In this document: positions 1-9,180 of the stretch, piece after piece
Layout: each line of letters opens with the position of its first letter
How positions within the stretch are numbered: position 1 is the stretch's first letter
Origin: Entomomonas asaccharolytica
GTDB taxonomy: Bacteria; Pseudomonadota; Gammaproteobacteria; Pseudomonadales; Pseudomonadaceae
Reading direction: 5' to 3'
Length of the DNA stretch: 64,000 nt
NCBI RefSeq assembly: GCF_016653615.1
Contig: NZ_CP067393.1
Location: forward strand, 1,875,673-1,939,672
Made by a program: the position numbers and the translations under genes
Notes under the pieces: generated by a model
What the model was told of the DNA's origin: nothing
Seen by the model: the letters and a program-made list of their open reading frames with translations, nothing else
The model's database searches: none

Positions 1-51
1 AGGGACCCAATGATTAACAGTCATTTGCTCTGCCGACTGAGCTATCGCGGA
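1..51 (-). tRNA. tRNA-Asn (GTT), 3' part cut by window edge
   Basis: Read on the minus strand, the sequence begins with acceptor stem TCCGCGA, followed by a D arm (TAGCTCAGTCGGCAGAGCA) and an anticodon arm whose loop is CTGTTAA, giving anticodon GTT (Asn). The T arm and the 3' acceptor strand lie beyond base 1. The sequence matches the Pseudomonas-type tRNA-Asn closely. Confidence 0.93.
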
Positions 52-180
52 ATCACTTAAACTTACCCTAGAAAGGTTGTTTTATGTTGCCTCTCAAGGT
101 GGGCGCCATTTTACGGATTTTTAAAAATGTGTCAACTGTTTTTTTGTTTAAATATAAAGTTTTTTAAAAATCCTGCGACT

Positions 181-189
181 TGCTATACT
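181..189 (+). promoter_or_regulatory. extended -10 promoter for trpF
   Basis: TGC-TATACT (TG at 181-182, -10 hexamer at 184-189) is an extended -10 element about 35 bases before the GTG start of trpF. No good -35 hexamer is present 16-18 bases upstream, which is usual for extended -10 promoters. It lies between the divergent tRNA-Asn and trpF. Confidence 0.45.
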
Positions 190-223
190 CTACTTTTATT
201 ATAACCCTATTTGAGAAATAGTT

Positions 224-841
224 GTGACGCGTATTAAAATCTGTGGTATCACTCGTATAGAAGATGCATTAGCGGCTGTTAAAGCAGGTGCGGACGCGAT
301 AGGCTTAGTATTTTTTGCTGCTAGTCCTCGAGCTATAACCTTAGATCAAGCGTCACAAATCTGTGCGGCTTTACCTCCCTTTATAACTACAGTAGGTTTA
401 TTTGTTAATGCTTCCTATGAAGAAGTATCTACCATATCCAGCAAACTTTCTTTAGGCTTACTACAATTTCATGGCGACGAATCACCTGAATACTGTGAAC
501 AATTTAAGCAACCGTGGATAAAAGCATTAAGGGTACAACCAACTACCAATATTGTAGCAATCATGCAACCTTATAATAAAGCACAGGGTATTTTATTGGA
601 TAGTTATGTGGCAGGGATACAAGGTGGAACTGGCACTACTTTTGATTGGTCACTAATCCCACAGCAAACTGATAAACCTATTATACTCGCAGGTGGTTTA
701 ACTGTAGAAAACGTTCAACAAGCTATACAAATAGCCAAACCTTATGCAGTGGATGTCAGTGGTGGTGTTGAAGTAACAAAAGGTATTAAAGATCACAATA
801 AAATGAAAGCCTTTATTAACAAGGTAAGAAGCAGTTTATAA
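224..841 (+). CDS. trpF: phosphoribosylanthranilate isomerase
   Basis: This TIM-barrel enzyme of tryptophan synthesis carries out the Amadori rearrangement of N-(5'-phosphoribosyl)anthranilate to CdRP. The protein is 205 residues, normal for a monofunctional TrpF. The catalytic pair is visible: Cys7 in the N-terminal KICGIT motif and Asp126 in the LLDS motif, followed by the phosphate-binding GGTGTTFDW segment and a C-terminal DVSGGVE motif. The start is GTG; no in-frame ATG gives the conserved N-terminus. The next gene is accD, as in Pseudomonas, but truA, which normally precedes trpF there, is replaced by a tRNA-Asn gene. Confidence 0.96.
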   Translation: MTRIKICGITRIEDALAAVKAGADAIGLVFFAASPRAITLDQASQICAALPPFITTVGLFVNASYEEVSTISSKLSLGLLQFHGDESPEYCEQFKQPWIKALRVQPTTNIVAIMQPYNKAQGILLDSYVAGIQGGTGTTFDWSLIPQQTDKPIILAGGLTVENVQQAIQIAKPYAVDVSGGVEVTKGIKDHNKMKAFINKVRSSL

Positions 842-985
842 TGATTTAATTAAAGATTTATAACAGAAATAAATAACTTTTTTAACTAATTCAGGGTAAA
901 ATAGCACTTTTATAAATATTAGGTGTACTGTTTTATAAAATAGTTCTCCTACCGCTTATACCCATAACGAGAGGAATAAATAAGC

Positions 986-1939
986 ATGAGTAACTGGTTG
1001 GTGGATAAACTAATTCCTTCCATTATGCGTTCTGAGTCAAAAAAGAGCTCAGTTCCTGAGGGGCTTTGGCACAAGTGTCCATCTTGTGAGGCAGTATTAT
1101 ATCGCCCAGAACTTGAAAAAAACTTAGACGTATGCCCTAAATGTGGTCACCACATGCGTATTAAAGCACGGAAACGCTTAGATATTTTCTTAGATACAGA
1201 AGGTCGTGAAGAAATTGCTAAAGACCTAGAACCTGTTGATAGACTTAAATTCAAAGACTCTAAAAAATACAAAGATCGTCTAGCTGCTGCCCAAAAAGAA
1301 ACAGGCGAGAATGATGCGTTAGTAGCGATGAGTGGTACTTTACTTAATAACCCTATTGTTGCCTGTGCTTTTGAATTTAGCTTTATGGGCGGTTCAATGG
1401 GTAGTGTTGTGGGTGAGAAATTTGTACAAGCTGCTAATGTTGCCATTGAGAAAGGTTGTCCCTTTGTATGTTTCTCAGCGTCAGGTGGCGCACGTATGCA
1501 AGAAGCCCTTCTCTCATTAATGCAAATGGCTAAAACCTCAGCAGTACTCGCCCGTATGCGTGAACTAGGTTTACCCTATATTTCTGTATTAACCGATCCT
1601 ATCTATGGTGGAGTTTCTGCCAGTTTAGCTATGCTAGGTGATGTAATTGTGGCTGAACCAAATGCGCTAATTGGTTTTGCTGGACCACGTGTTATTGAAC
1701 AAACAGTACGTGAAAAATTACCAGAAGGTTTCCAACGTAGCGAGTTCTTACTAAAACATGGTTCAATTGATCTTATTATCAAACGCAATGAACTACGTGA
1801 ACGCTTAGCGAAAATATTAGCTCAGTTACAAGGCCTACCTTCTCCTACACCAACTGCTACTTCTGAAATTACCTTTGTACCTGTTACAAGTGCAGAAATT
1901 CCAACAATTGATGAAGTGGTTGAACCAACCAAAGAATGA
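986..1939 (+). CDS. accD: acetyl-CoA carboxylase carboxyltransferase subunit beta
   Basis: AccD is the beta subunit of the carboxyltransferase that moves the carboxyl group from biotin to acetyl-CoA, the committed step of fatty-acid synthesis; it works as an alpha2beta2 complex with AccA. The N-terminal zinc ribbon is complete, with cysteines at 31, 34, 50 and 53 (CPSC...CPKC). The crotonase-like core follows, with the [11 protein letters not shown] and [10 protein letters not shown] motifs. A Pro/Thr-rich C-terminal tail of about 30 residues is of low complexity. GAGAGGAA lies 10 bases before the ATG. Its stop overlaps the folC start (ATGA), so translation is probably coupled. Confidence 0.97.
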   Translation: MSNWLVDKLIPSIMRSESKKSSVPEGLWHKCPSCEAVLYRPELEKNLDVCPKCGHHMRIKARKRLDIFLDTEGREEIAKDLEPVDRLKFKDSKKYKDRLAAAQKETGENDALVAMSGTLLNNPIVACAFEFSFMGGSMGSVVGEKFVQAANVAIEKGCPFVCFSASGGARMQEALLSLMQMAKTSAVLARMRELGLPYISVLTDPIYGGVSASLAMLGDVIVAEPNALIGFAGPRVIEQTVREKLPEGFQRSEFLLKHGSIDLIIKRNELRERLAKILAQLQGLPSPTPTATSEITFVPVTSAEIPTIDEVVEPTKE

Positions 1940-3219
1940 GTAAGCATAACCTTAACCAATGGTTAGCTTATCTTGAACAATTGCATCCCAGCTCCATTGA
2001 CATGGGGCTGGATCGTCTGCAACAAGTTGCCCAAAATCTCCAGCTAACTCGCCCTGCTCCACTTGTTATAACTGTCACTGGAACCAACGGTAAAGGTTCT
2101 ACCTGTGCCTTTATTACTGCTTTACTGGAAAGCCAAGGGTTAACAGTGGGGCTTTATACCTCACCTCATCTGCTGCACTATCAAGAACGGGTTACTATTA
2201 AACAACAACCTGTTACTGAAACTATGCTTTGTGATGCATTCACTGCCATTGAAAAAGTGAGAGGTGATATATCACTAACCTATTTTGAATTTGGTACCCT
2301 AGCGGCTTTGTTGTTATTTAAACAAGCTAATTTAGATGCGGTTGTATTAGAAGTAGGATTAGGCGGTCGTTTAGATGCAGTAAACTTAATTGATGCAGAT
2401 ATAGCGGTAGTGACTAGCATTGGCATTGATCATCAAGAGTGGCTAGGTAATACCCGTGAATCGGTAGCCTTTGAAAAAGCAGGTATTTTTAGAAAAGATA
2501 GCCCTGCTATCTGTGGTGATAACAATCCACCTATAACACTTATTGAACAAGCAGCCGCCAAAGGTGCCCCTCTTTATATTCGAGATAAAGATTTTAGTTT
2601 AGTTATAGAACAGGATCATTGGCAATGGCAAGGCAAAGATAAGCAAGGTAATTTATTAAGCTTAACCAATATTCCATTACTCAATCTACCAATGGTTAAT
2701 GCCTCAACAGCTGTACAGGTTTTTGCGTTATTAGACTTAGCATGGCAACAAGAAACGATTATTAACACCTTACAACAGGTAAAAGTGACTGGTCGTTTAG
2801 ATCATTATCAGCTTAATTATCACGATAAAACTATTAATCTACTATTCGATGTAGGTCATAACCCCCATGCAGCTGATTTTTTAGCTAATTATTTACAACA
2901 GCACCCCATTAAAGGTAAACGTTATGCTGTATTTGGCTTATTAGCTGATAAAGATTTACAAGGCGTTATCACGCCATTATTGCCTTTAATAGAAGACTGG
3001 GCGGTTGCACCTTTAGATACACCCCGTTCTAATACAGCAGAACAATTAGCGGTTATGCTTGTACAAAAACAGCAACAAGTTACTGCTTGCACCTCTATTG
3101 AGAAGGCTTTACTCTTACAAGCAGATAAAGTAACAGCAGACGATGAAATCCTTGTGTTTGGCTCATTTTATGTGGTGGCAGAAGGATTACAGTGGTTAGC
3201 AAGTTTAAGCAGGAAATAA
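1936..3219 (+). CDS. folC: bifunctional dihydrofolate synthase / folylpolyglutamate synthase
   Basis: FolC adds glutamate to dihydropteroate and then further glutamates to tetrahydrofolate, using ATP; it is a Mur-ligase-family enzyme. The P-loop [10 protein letters not shown] is at residues 47-56. The conserved [11 protein letters not shown] and [13 protein letters not shown] motifs follow, and the C-terminal domain contains the FDVGHNPHA motif. The length of 427 residues is typical. The ATG overlaps the accD stop by 4 bases, and the next gene starts after one spacer base, so accD-folC-dedD form one operon. Confidence 0.96.
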   Translation: MSKHNLNQWLAYLEQLHPSSIDMGLDRLQQVAQNLQLTRPAPLVITVTGTNGKGSTCAFITALLESQGLTVGLYTSPHLLHYQERVTIKQQPVTETMLCDAFTAIEKVRGDISLTYFEFGTLAALLLFKQANLDAVVLEVGLGGRLDAVNLIDADIAVVTSIGIDHQEWLGNTRESVAFEKAGIFRKDSPAICGDNNPPITLIEQAAAKGAPLYIRDKDFSLVIEQDHWQWQGKDKQGNLLSLTNIPLLNLPMVNASTAVQVFALLDLAWQQETIINTLQQVKVTGRLDHYQLNYHDKTINLLFDVGHNPHAADFLANYLQQHPIKGKRYAVFGLLADKDLQGVITPLLPLIEDWAVAPLDTPRSNTAEQLAVMLVQKQQQVTACTSIEKALLLQADKVTADDEILVFGSFYVVAEGLQWLASLSRK

Positions 3220-3220
3220 T

Positions 3221-3856
3221 ATGTCTATTTTTGATGGTAATCTAAAGCAACGTTTAATAGGTGCGGTGGTAGTCATCGTATTAGCAGTAGTTTTTTTACC
3301 CATGATTTTTAATAATAAAGGCGAGAAACTACCTGAAACTGTAGTTACTGTGCCTTTAGAGCCTACTAAGCCTGCACAACCTGCTACCCAATTACCGCCA
3401 GCGATAGTTACGCCTACTTCTGAACCGACTACAACCACGAGTGAACCAATACAACCTGAACAGCCTATTGTAGACAATAACACCACTAATTCAGCTGCCC
3501 CTACTACAGCAGCGACCACACCTGAAGCCACTGTTACTACCCCAATAACTGGTAGTAATACAGCCACAACAACGACACCGACTAATCCTGTTGTTTCTCA
3601 GCCTAATGCTCAAGGCATAACACCTAGCTGGACAGTCCAAGTGGCGGCAGGATCTAATTTGCAAAATGCAGAAACCTTTACTAATAAATTACGCCAAGCT
3701 AATTACAATGCCTATATTCGCAGTGAAGGTAATATGCACCGTGTGTTTGTAGGTCCATTTATTGAAAAAGCAGAAGCAGCTCGTGTACAAAAATCCATTG
3801 AAAAACAATTTAAAGAAAAAGGGTTTGTTACTGAGTTTAAACCAGAAAAGAAATAA
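3221..3856 (+). CDS. dedD: SPOR domain protein, DedD-like
   Basis: This is an inner-membrane protein with a cytoplasmic N-terminus, a single membrane segment at about residues 11-28, a long Pro/Thr-rich periplasmic linker (about 35-130) and a C-terminal SPOR domain (about 135-205, WTVQVAAGS...RVFVGPF). SPOR domains bind denuded peptidoglycan at the division septum, so a role in cell division is likely. The gene position after folC matches the SPOR gene of Pseudomonas. There, cvpA and purF usually follow; here a terminator closes the operon instead. The linker is repetitive in composition and biased to Thr. Confidence 0.88.
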   Translation: MSIFDGNLKQRLIGAVVVIVLAVVFLPMIFNNKGEKLPETVVTVPLEPTKPAQPATQLPPAIVTPTSEPTTTTSEPIQPEQPIVDNNTTNSAAPTTAATTPEATVTTPITGSNTATTTTPTNPVVSQPNAQGITPSWTVQVAAGSNLQNAETFTNKLRQANYNAYIRSEGNMHRVFVGPFIEKAEAARVQKSIEKQFKEKGFVTEFKPEKK

Positions 3857-3880
3857 CTGATTTTATATTTTAATTATATA

Positions 3881-3903
3881 GAGGGCTAAAAGCCCTCTTT
3901 TTT
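3881..3903 (+). terminator. Rho-independent terminator of the trpF-accD-folC-dedD cluster
   Basis: GAGGGC-TAAAA-GCCCTC forms a 6-bp GC-rich stem directly followed by a run of T, 25 bases after the dedD stop. Confidence 0.85.
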
Positions 3904-3918
3904 ACACTATATTAGGTA

Positions 3919-4848
3919 TTAAATTAATGCCTGTTTCAATTCCTTTAAAAACACCTGTATTTTCATTGGCAATAACTTTCGACCAGAAGTAATTGCCCAC
4001 ATGGTAATAGTAGGCATTTCCCAATCTGCCAATAAATGAACTAGCTTCCCTTCGTCCACATATTGCTGCACTAAGGTTGAGGTAATAGAAATAATACCAA
4101 CACCTTGAGTCGCTAATAATCTAATCATTTCAATAGAGTTAGTGGTCACGGGTCCTTTTGGTATGCCCTGCCAAGCTTCTTTACCACATTTTAATTGCCA
4201 ATTCTGGATTTCACCCAATGAGTTTGTTAAATGAATTCCTATATGGTTTTCAAGATCCTGTGGTGTTTTAGGAATACCATGCTTTTTTAAATAAGCAGGG
4301 CTAGCATATAGCCCACCTGATAAGTTTTTTAATGGTCTGGCTACCAATGTAGCATCATCAGCTAATTTAAAGGCTATCCGAATAGCTAAATCATAACGCT
4401 CCGCTACAATATCTACACGACGGCTTGAGAAATCTAAATCCAAATCAATATGGGGATAATTATTTATAAAATTTTGGAAAAAATCTTTATGAATAAAATC
4501 CACATAATTAGGGGGCATTGATACCTTTAAATTACCACTGGGAATAATTTGTCGGTAATTAGCTAAATCAGCTACCGCCAAAGCTTCTTGCTCAATAGCA
4601 TGAGCATGATCCAAAACAGCCTGACCAAACTCAGTAATAGCCAGTCGTCTGGTATTACGTATAATTAATCGTTCTCCTAACTGCTGCTCTAAATGAGTAA
4701 TTCTTCTTGATAGCGTAGATTTAGGCAAACCGATATGATCAGCTGCAGCAGTAAAACTTCCATAATCGATGACCTTAGCAAATAATGCTAAATCATTTAC
4801 ATCAATAGTCATCTGTTTATCTATCATATTAATGGCGTCGCTCAACAA
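3919..4848 (-). CDS. LysR family transcriptional regulator
   Basis: This protein has the standard LysR layout: an N-terminal winged helix-turn-helix (from the DLALFAKVIDYGSFTAAADHIG segment, which includes the motif SRRITHLEQQLGERL) and a periplasmic-binding-like effector domain to the C-terminus, as in the regulator class related to DsdC/AaeR-like proteins. The longest frame gives 309 residues and starts inside ispA. Two internal ATGs (4827 and 4812) match usual LysR N-termini better, and the second (MTIDVNDLALF) is my preferred start. No strong ribosome site is visible, so translation may depend on readthrough from ispA. Its targets cannot be read from the sequence. In Pseudomonas dxs usually occupies this position. 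Confidence 0.88.
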   Translation of the reverse strand: MLSDAINMIDKQMTIDVNDLALFAKVIDYGSFTAAADHIGLPKSTLSRRITHLEQQLGERLIIRNTRRLAITEFGQAVLDHAHAIEQEALAVADLANYRQIIPSGNLKVSMPPNYVDFIHKDFFQNFINNYPHIDLDLDFSSRRVDIVAERYDLAIRIAFKLADDATLVARPLKNLSGGLYASPAYLKKHGIPKTPQDLENHIGIHLTNSLGEIQNWQLKCGKEAWQGIPKGPVTTNSIEMIRLLATQGVGIISITSTLVQQYVDEGKLVHLLADWEMPTITMWAITSGRKLLPMKIQVFLKELKQALI

Positions 4849-5722
4849 TATAAGTGGCTATATCCCTTAGCACATTGGCAGACTCTGCAAAGCCACTTAA
4901 TGCGTCCAGTGCTTGTTGGTGCAATTGTTTGATATACTGCTTAGCTTCCTCTAGCCCCATTACAGCAGGGTAAGTAGGCTTATCATTAGCAATATCTGAA
5001 CCTTGTGTTTTACCTAATACCTGCGTTTCACTTTCAATATCTAAAATATCATCCTGTACCTGAAAGGCTAAACCAATCGCTTTGGCATAATCCGCTAGTA
5101 GACCAATTTGTGGGATAGATGCTCTACCACTAGCTAATGCACCCAGTACCACACTTGCTTCAATTAAAGCCCCTGTTTTATGACGATGCATATTTTCTAA
5201 AGCTTGCTGACCTAGCTTTTTACCCACTGACTGTAAATCAATTGCTTGGCCACCTACCATACCCTTTGGCCCAGATGCCTGTGCTAAAATTTGTACCATT
5301 TGCAAGGTTATTTCGGTTGCTTGCACATTTAATTTAGGACTTACCAAAACCTCAAAAGCCATTGCCTGCAAACCATCGCCTACCAAAATTGCACAAGCTT
5401 CATCGTAAGCTTTATGGGTAGTTGGCTGACCTCTTCGTAAATCATCATTATCCATAGCAGGCAAATCATCATGCACCAATGAATAGGCATGAATAAGTTC
5501 TACTGCACAGGCTACACCATCCGCTTGCTCTAAGATACCACCTAGCGTTTCACAAGCACCATAAGCTAATAATGGCCTTATTCGTTTACCACCAATCATT
5601 ACACTATAGCGCATAGCCTCATACAAACGTGCCTGTTCAGGACTAGGCGCTTCAAATAAACTTTCTAATAAAGCATTTACGCGTTGTTGACAAACTTTCT
5701 GATAGGCCGCTATTAAACTCAT
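4829..5722 (-). CDS. ispA: farnesyl diphosphate synthase
   Basis: IspA condenses IPP with DMAPP and then with GPP to make farnesyl diphosphate, the precursor of undecaprenyl phosphate and the quinone side chains. Both aspartate-rich motifs are intact: [10 protein letters not shown] at 85-94 and DDILD at 224-228, with the GGKRIRP substrate-binding motif at 44-50. The length of 297 residues is typical of bacterial short-chain trans-prenyltransferases. The start overlaps the xseB stop by 4 bases (ATGA), the conserved xseB-ispA arrangement. The usual third gene, dxs, is absent here. Confidence 0.95.
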   Translation of the reverse strand: MSLIAAYQKVCQQRVNALLESLFEAPSPEQARLYEAMRYSVMIGGKRIRPLLAYGACETLGGILEQADGVACAVELIHAYSLVHDDLPAMDNDDLRRGQPTTHKAYDEACAILVGDGLQAMAFEVLVSPKLNVQATEITLQMVQILAQASGPKGMVGGQAIDLQSVGKKLGQQALENMHRHKTGALIEASVVLGALASGRASIPQIGLLADYAKAIGLAFQVQDDILDIESETQVLGKTQGSDIANDKPTYPAVMGLEEAKQYIKQLHQQALDALSGFAESANVLRDIATYIVERRH

Positions 5723-5961
5723 GACTGGCTTTCCACATCAAAAGGGATCGTTTCCACCTTATCACTCTTTTCCAAAAGCATTTGTACTTTCTGCTCAGCA
5801 TCCGTTAAGGCTGATTGACATTCACGGGTTAAGCCTATGCCTTTTTCAAAATCAGCTAATGATTCTTCTAAAGTCAATTTACCCGATTCCATACGCTCAA
5901 CTAATGCTTGCAACTCAACTAAAGACACTTCAAAGCTGTTACCACTCTTCTTCTTTGCCAT
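5719..5961 (-). CDS. xseB: exodeoxyribonuclease VII small subunit
   Basis: XseB binds several copies of itself to the large subunit XseA to form exonuclease VII, which degrades single-stranded DNA from both ends. The 80-residue protein has the family core [18 protein letters not shown] and [19 protein letters not shown], which folds as a helical hairpin. A Lys-rich start and a short acidic tail flank it. It is coupled to ispA by a 4-base overlap. Confidence 0.94.
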   Translation of the reverse strand: MAKKKSGNSFEVSLVELQALVERMESGKLTLEESLADFEKGIGLTRECQSALTDAEQKVQMLLEKSDKVETIPFDVESQS

Positions 5962-5968
5962 TTATCTA

Positions 5969-6523
5969 TCACCTACTTTTTAACTGATCACGGACTGCCA
6001 TTAAAGCAAACCCTAATAGATTTTTGCCACGCCATGTTAAAGGATTTTCTATCGTATCGGCTGTTTCTGCCAAGCCAATTCCCCAAACTCTATCAACGGG
6101 GCTAGCCTCTACCAATACCCTACTGCCTGTATTTAACAAATATTCAGCTAGCTTGGGATGTTGTGAAAACTTTGCCAAATTGCCTGCTATCACGATTTGT
6201 GAACAATGCTCATCCCATACATCCTGTTTAAATCCTTGTACTTGCTTACCTAAAACCTTTGCTTCAGCCGAAGTTTTACACACTAATATCTTTGCCAATA
6301 CTTGCTGATCATTAAATAATCTAGCTTTACCAGCCATCATAAAATGTTCAGCAGTAGAATAATGTATACCATCTACTTCAAAACTAATAGGATACCATTG
6401 GCTTAAACAGGCTTTAGAAACAGGTGCATTTTTAGCTTCTGTATGCCCCCAAAAGAATAGATATTTAAACCTTTCCCCTGCTTGATAGAGTCTGCAAAGC
6501 TGTTTGATATCCATTAACTGCAT
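5969..6523 (-). CDS. NADAR family protein (YbiA-like N-glycosidase)
   Basis: NADAR proteins hydrolyse N-glycosidic bonds in early riboflavin intermediates or ADP-ribosylated bases. The sequence shows the family signature: FFWGH near residue 24, SQWYPISFEVDG, the STAEHFMMAGKA helix with the conserved Glu-His, a W-DEHC segment and a C-terminal RVWGIGLAE plus NLLGFALMAVRD. The length of 184 residues is slightly longer than the compact domain. AAGGA lies about 10 bases before the ATG, just after the stop of the upstream kinase-like gene (3-base gap), so these two are probably cotranscribed. Whether it acts in metabolism or in ADP-ribose-linked defence cannot be told from the sequence. Confidence 0.88.
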   Translation of the reverse strand: MQLMDIKQLCRLYQAGERFKYLFFWGHTEAKNAPVSKACLSQWYPISFEVDGIHYSTAEHFMMAGKARLFNDQQVLAKILVCKTSAEAKVLGKQVQGFKQDVWDEHCSQIVIAGNLAKFSQHPKLAEYLLNTGSRVLVEASPVDRVWGIGLAETADTIENPLTWRGKNLLGFALMAVRDQLKSR

Positions 6524-6526
6524 TGA

Positions 6527-7189
6527 TTATCCTTGATCTTTTAAAAATAGACTATCTTTAGTACCAACCACTGATTCATAGCCGTTATAAAAAGCTGTAA
6601 AGTAATCATCAAATAACCAGCTTGCATCTTCTTTATAGCGTTGCATATGCTTTAAATTTCTAGCACGTTTACTTTGTGACAGCGCATTTACTTGCTTTGT
6701 CATATCAGCAAAATCAATAAGACCAAGAGTATTATCAGGTAACACCAATACATTACCTAAATGAATAGAACGAAAATAAACGCCTTGTTGGTGTAATGTA
6801 GCTAATAACCGGCCAAATAAGGTTATAAAATACTGTTGCTGATCTTGATCCACATTTGCCATTACTTGCCTTAATGTATCACCAGCCAAAGGTTCATAAT
6901 GAACAGCGGTAAAATCTAACTCAGCTAAACTAAAGCGATATAGATGTAGAATATGGGGTGTTGCTATACCTAATTTATTTAACACCAGTGCATTATCAGC
7001 AAATCGCTGTACATATGGGTATATTAACTCAGATGAAAACCAACGTTTACGACGAAACAACTTAAGAAACTTACCATCCGCCAGCATCAATACTTTAGGT
7101 GCAGTTGTATCTTGTTCTAAAACTTTGGCATCTTTAACTAATGTTTGGTAGGCTTCTGTTGTAATAGGTTGGATTTTTAGCTTAGTCAT
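6527..7189 (-). CDS. lipopolysaccharide kinase-like (Kdo/WaaP-type) protein
   Basis: This is a small protein-kinase-fold enzyme of 220 residues like the 'toluene tolerance' or LPS-core kinase family of Pseudomonas. An N-terminal lobe with KFLKLFRRKRW supplies the ATP-binding Lys. The catalytic loop reads SIHLGNVLV (a degenerate HxDxxxxN motif in which Asn is kept), and IDFADM is the DFG-equivalent metal site. Known relatives phosphorylate heptose in the LPS core; the exact substrate here is not shown. It is cotranscribed with the NADAR gene downstream. Confidence 0.72.
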   Translation of the reverse strand: MTKLKIQPITTEAYQTLVKDAKVLEQDTTAPKVLMLADGKFLKLFRRKRWFSSELIYPYVQRFADNALVLNKLGIATPHILHLYRFSLAELDFTAVHYEPLAGDTLRQVMANVDQDQQQYFITLFGRLLATLHQQGVYFRSIHLGNVLVLPDNTLGLIDFADMTKQVNALSQSKRARNLKHMQRYKEDASWLFDDYFTAFYNGYESVVGTKDSLFLKDQG

Positions 7190-7313
7190 AACAACTACTT
7201 ATTAGTTTTTAATAGACTAATTATAACTGATCAAGCAGTTTTTTTTGTAAAGAATATGCTTTTTTTACAAGATTATTAATTAAACAAAAATTATACGCTT
7301 AAATAATGATGAG

Positions 7314-8069
7314 TTATTTTTTCTCTACAACCTGATCGCGATAATGCTCCACCCACATAGCGGTTGAACCGCAAACAGCCACAGGCATAATAATCAAATT
7401 TAATAAAGGGATCATAGTAAAAAGACTGACTAATGAACCAAATACAAGATTATCTACCCTATCCTGAGCAAGCATTTGGCGCATTGTTGAAAAACTTACT
7501 TTATGATTATCAAAGGCATAATCTGCGTACTGAATATTAATCATCCACGCCGTAAAAATAAACCAAATAATAGGCGCAACCGTTTGCCCAACAACAGGCA
7601 GAAAATAGAGAAATAATAAAGGTATTGCCCAGACAATATAGTAAAGTAACTTATAAAGCTCTCTTTTTAAAATACGAGGAATATCCTTTAATAGCGTCCA
7701 AATAGTTGTTTCTGGTGCAGGTTGATTGGTTAATTTGGCTTCAACATGTTCAGCAAGAATGCCATTAAAGGGTGCGGCAATAATATTGGTTATCAGACTA
7801 AAAAAATAACAGAAAAAAATCGCCATAATGACAATAATTATAAAAGAGGCTACATAGCTTAACCATTGTAGCCAACTTGGTAGGTAGTGCATACCAATAT
7901 CAAGCCAACTGCTAATCTGTGCAAAAAACCACCACAGTAACAAAGACATCACTATGATATTAGCCAACATGGGTAATATAACAAAACGTTTTATACCAGG
8001 TTGGCCAATAAGCTTCCAACCTGTTATAAAATAGTCAATGCCCGTATTTTTACTCTGTATTGGTTGCAT
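7314..8069 (-). CDS. cysZ: sulfate transporter CysZ
   Basis: CysZ is an inner-membrane sulfate permease that feeds cysteine synthesis. The 251-residue protein has the family N-terminus (GIDYFITGWKLIGQPGIKRFVILP), several long hydrophobic segments (about residues 29-50, 70-95, 140-180 and 210-235), and the conserved motif NIQYADYAFDNHKVSF. The family is recognised by sequence, not just by topology. It lies upstream of the kinase/NADAR pair and downstream of rluB, all on the minus strand. Confidence 0.9.
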   Translation of the reverse strand: MQPIQSKNTGIDYFITGWKLIGQPGIKRFVILPMLANIIVMSLLLWWFFAQISSWLDIGMHYLPSWLQWLSYVASFIIIVIMAIFFCYFFSLITNIIAAPFNGILAEHVEAKLTNQPAPETTIWTLLKDIPRILKRELYKLLYYIVWAIPLLFLYFLPVVGQTVAPIIWFIFTAWMINIQYADYAFDNHKVSFSTMRQMLAQDRVDNLVFGSLVSLFTMIPLLNLIIMPVAVCGSTAMWVEHYRDQVVEKK

Positions 8070-8094
8070 TATTTCTTAGTCAAACTATAACCAG

Positions 8095-9030
8095 TTAACG
8101 TTTAGGCTTTCTTTTAGCCGTAGTAGGCCGCTCAGCAATCGTTGTTGCCCGTGACCTTTTAGCAGGTTGCCCTTTTATGGGCTTCACAGGTTTAACTATT
8201 TTACGCTGTAAACGTTGAATACGATCTTTTACTTTAGTCGTTAACTGTGGTAATGCCACTGGCTCAAGACCTACCTCTGCACTAAGAATATCAACTTCTC
8301 GTTGATCCATTTCACGCCAACGACCAACACTTAAACTAGCGGTCAAAAATACAGGGCCAAAGCGTACACGTTTTAGACGACTAACCACTAATCCCTGTGA
8401 TTCCCATAAACGACGCACTTCACGATTACGACCTTCCATTACCACGCAATGATACCAACGGTTTAACCCATCACCTTCAGGTGCTGCTTGAATATCAGAG
8501 AACTGAGCCATACCATCTTCTAGCATTACCCCTTTCTTTAAATTCTCTATCATCTCTTCCGTTACTTCACCACGAATACGCACTGCATATTCTCTATCCA
8601 TTTGTGAAGAAGGATGCATTAGGCGATTGGCTAACTCACCATCTGTGGTAAATAACAATAAACCAGACGTGTTAATATCTAGACGACCAATATTAATCCA
8701 ACGACCCACTTTTAAACGAGGTAAACGCTCAAATACTGTACGTCTCCCTTCAGGATCACTGCGTGTACAAACTTCGCCTTCAGGCTTGTTATAGATAATT
8801 ACTCGACGTAAGGGGGTTAATTCTTGCACACGGACAGGACGGTCATCCACCGTAATCGCTTCATTACCTGCAACTCGTTGACCCAAAGTAGCTACTTCAC
8901 CATTAATTTTTACCCGACCATCAACAATCCATCGTTCAATATCGCGGCGTGAACCAATACCTAGATTGGCTAGTACTTTTTGGATACGCTCTCCAGTTTG
9001 GTTTATTTCAATAGGTAATTCATCAGTCAT
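8095..9030 (-). CDS. rluB: 23S rRNA pseudouridine(2605) synthase
   Basis: RluB isomerises uridine 2605 in 23S rRNA. An N-terminal S4 RNA-binding domain (about 14-60, RIQKVLANLGIGSRR) precedes the RsuA-type catalytic domain, whose nucleophile Asp118 lies in GRLDINTSG. The motifs GREYAVRIRG-like (DREYAVRIRG) and GRNREVRRL follow. The final 45 residues form a very basic Lys/Arg/Pro tail, as is common in pseudomonad RluB. RluB is chosen over RluE/RluF on the basis of length and this tail. Confidence 0.92.
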   Translation of the reverse strand: MTDELPIEINQTGERIQKVLANLGIGSRRDIERWIVDGRVKINGEVATLGQRVAGNEAITVDDRPVRVQELTPLRRVIIYNKPEGEVCTRSDPEGRRTVFERLPRLKVGRWINIGRLDINTSGLLLFTTDGELANRLMHPSSQMDREYAVRIRGEVTEEMIENLKKGVMLEDGMAQFSDIQAAPEGDGLNRWYHCVVMEGRNREVRRLWESQGLVVSRLKRVRFGPVFLTASLSVGRWREMDQREVDILSAEVGLEPVALPQLTTKVKDRIQRLQRKIVKPVKPIKGQPAKRSRATTIAERPTTAKRKPKR

Positions 9031-9128
9031 CAGGGCACCTCACGGCGTAAATAGATTTATAAATAATTAATTATTGTATCATTTAAGCGAAATGAAACCC
9101 ACCATAACTATGTAAATTTCAGTTAAAT

Positions 9129-9159
9129 AAAAAAGCCTAACTGTTAAGTTAGGCTTTTT
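9129..9159 (-). terminator. bidirectional Rho-independent terminator
   Basis: AGCCTAACT-GTTA-AGTTAGGCT gives a perfect 9-bp stem with an A-run on one side and a T-run on the other. It lies just after the lipoprotein gene (stop at 9181) on the minus strand and before rluB, so it separates the two units. Confidence 0.85.
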
Positions 9160-9180
9160 ATTAGACTTAATCATAGAATA

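Noticed and set aside
3205-3567. 120-codon minus-strand frame
   Set aside because: It lies opposite the SPOR protein gene, is a Val/Gly-rich shadow of its Thr/Pro-rich linker, and has no start signal.
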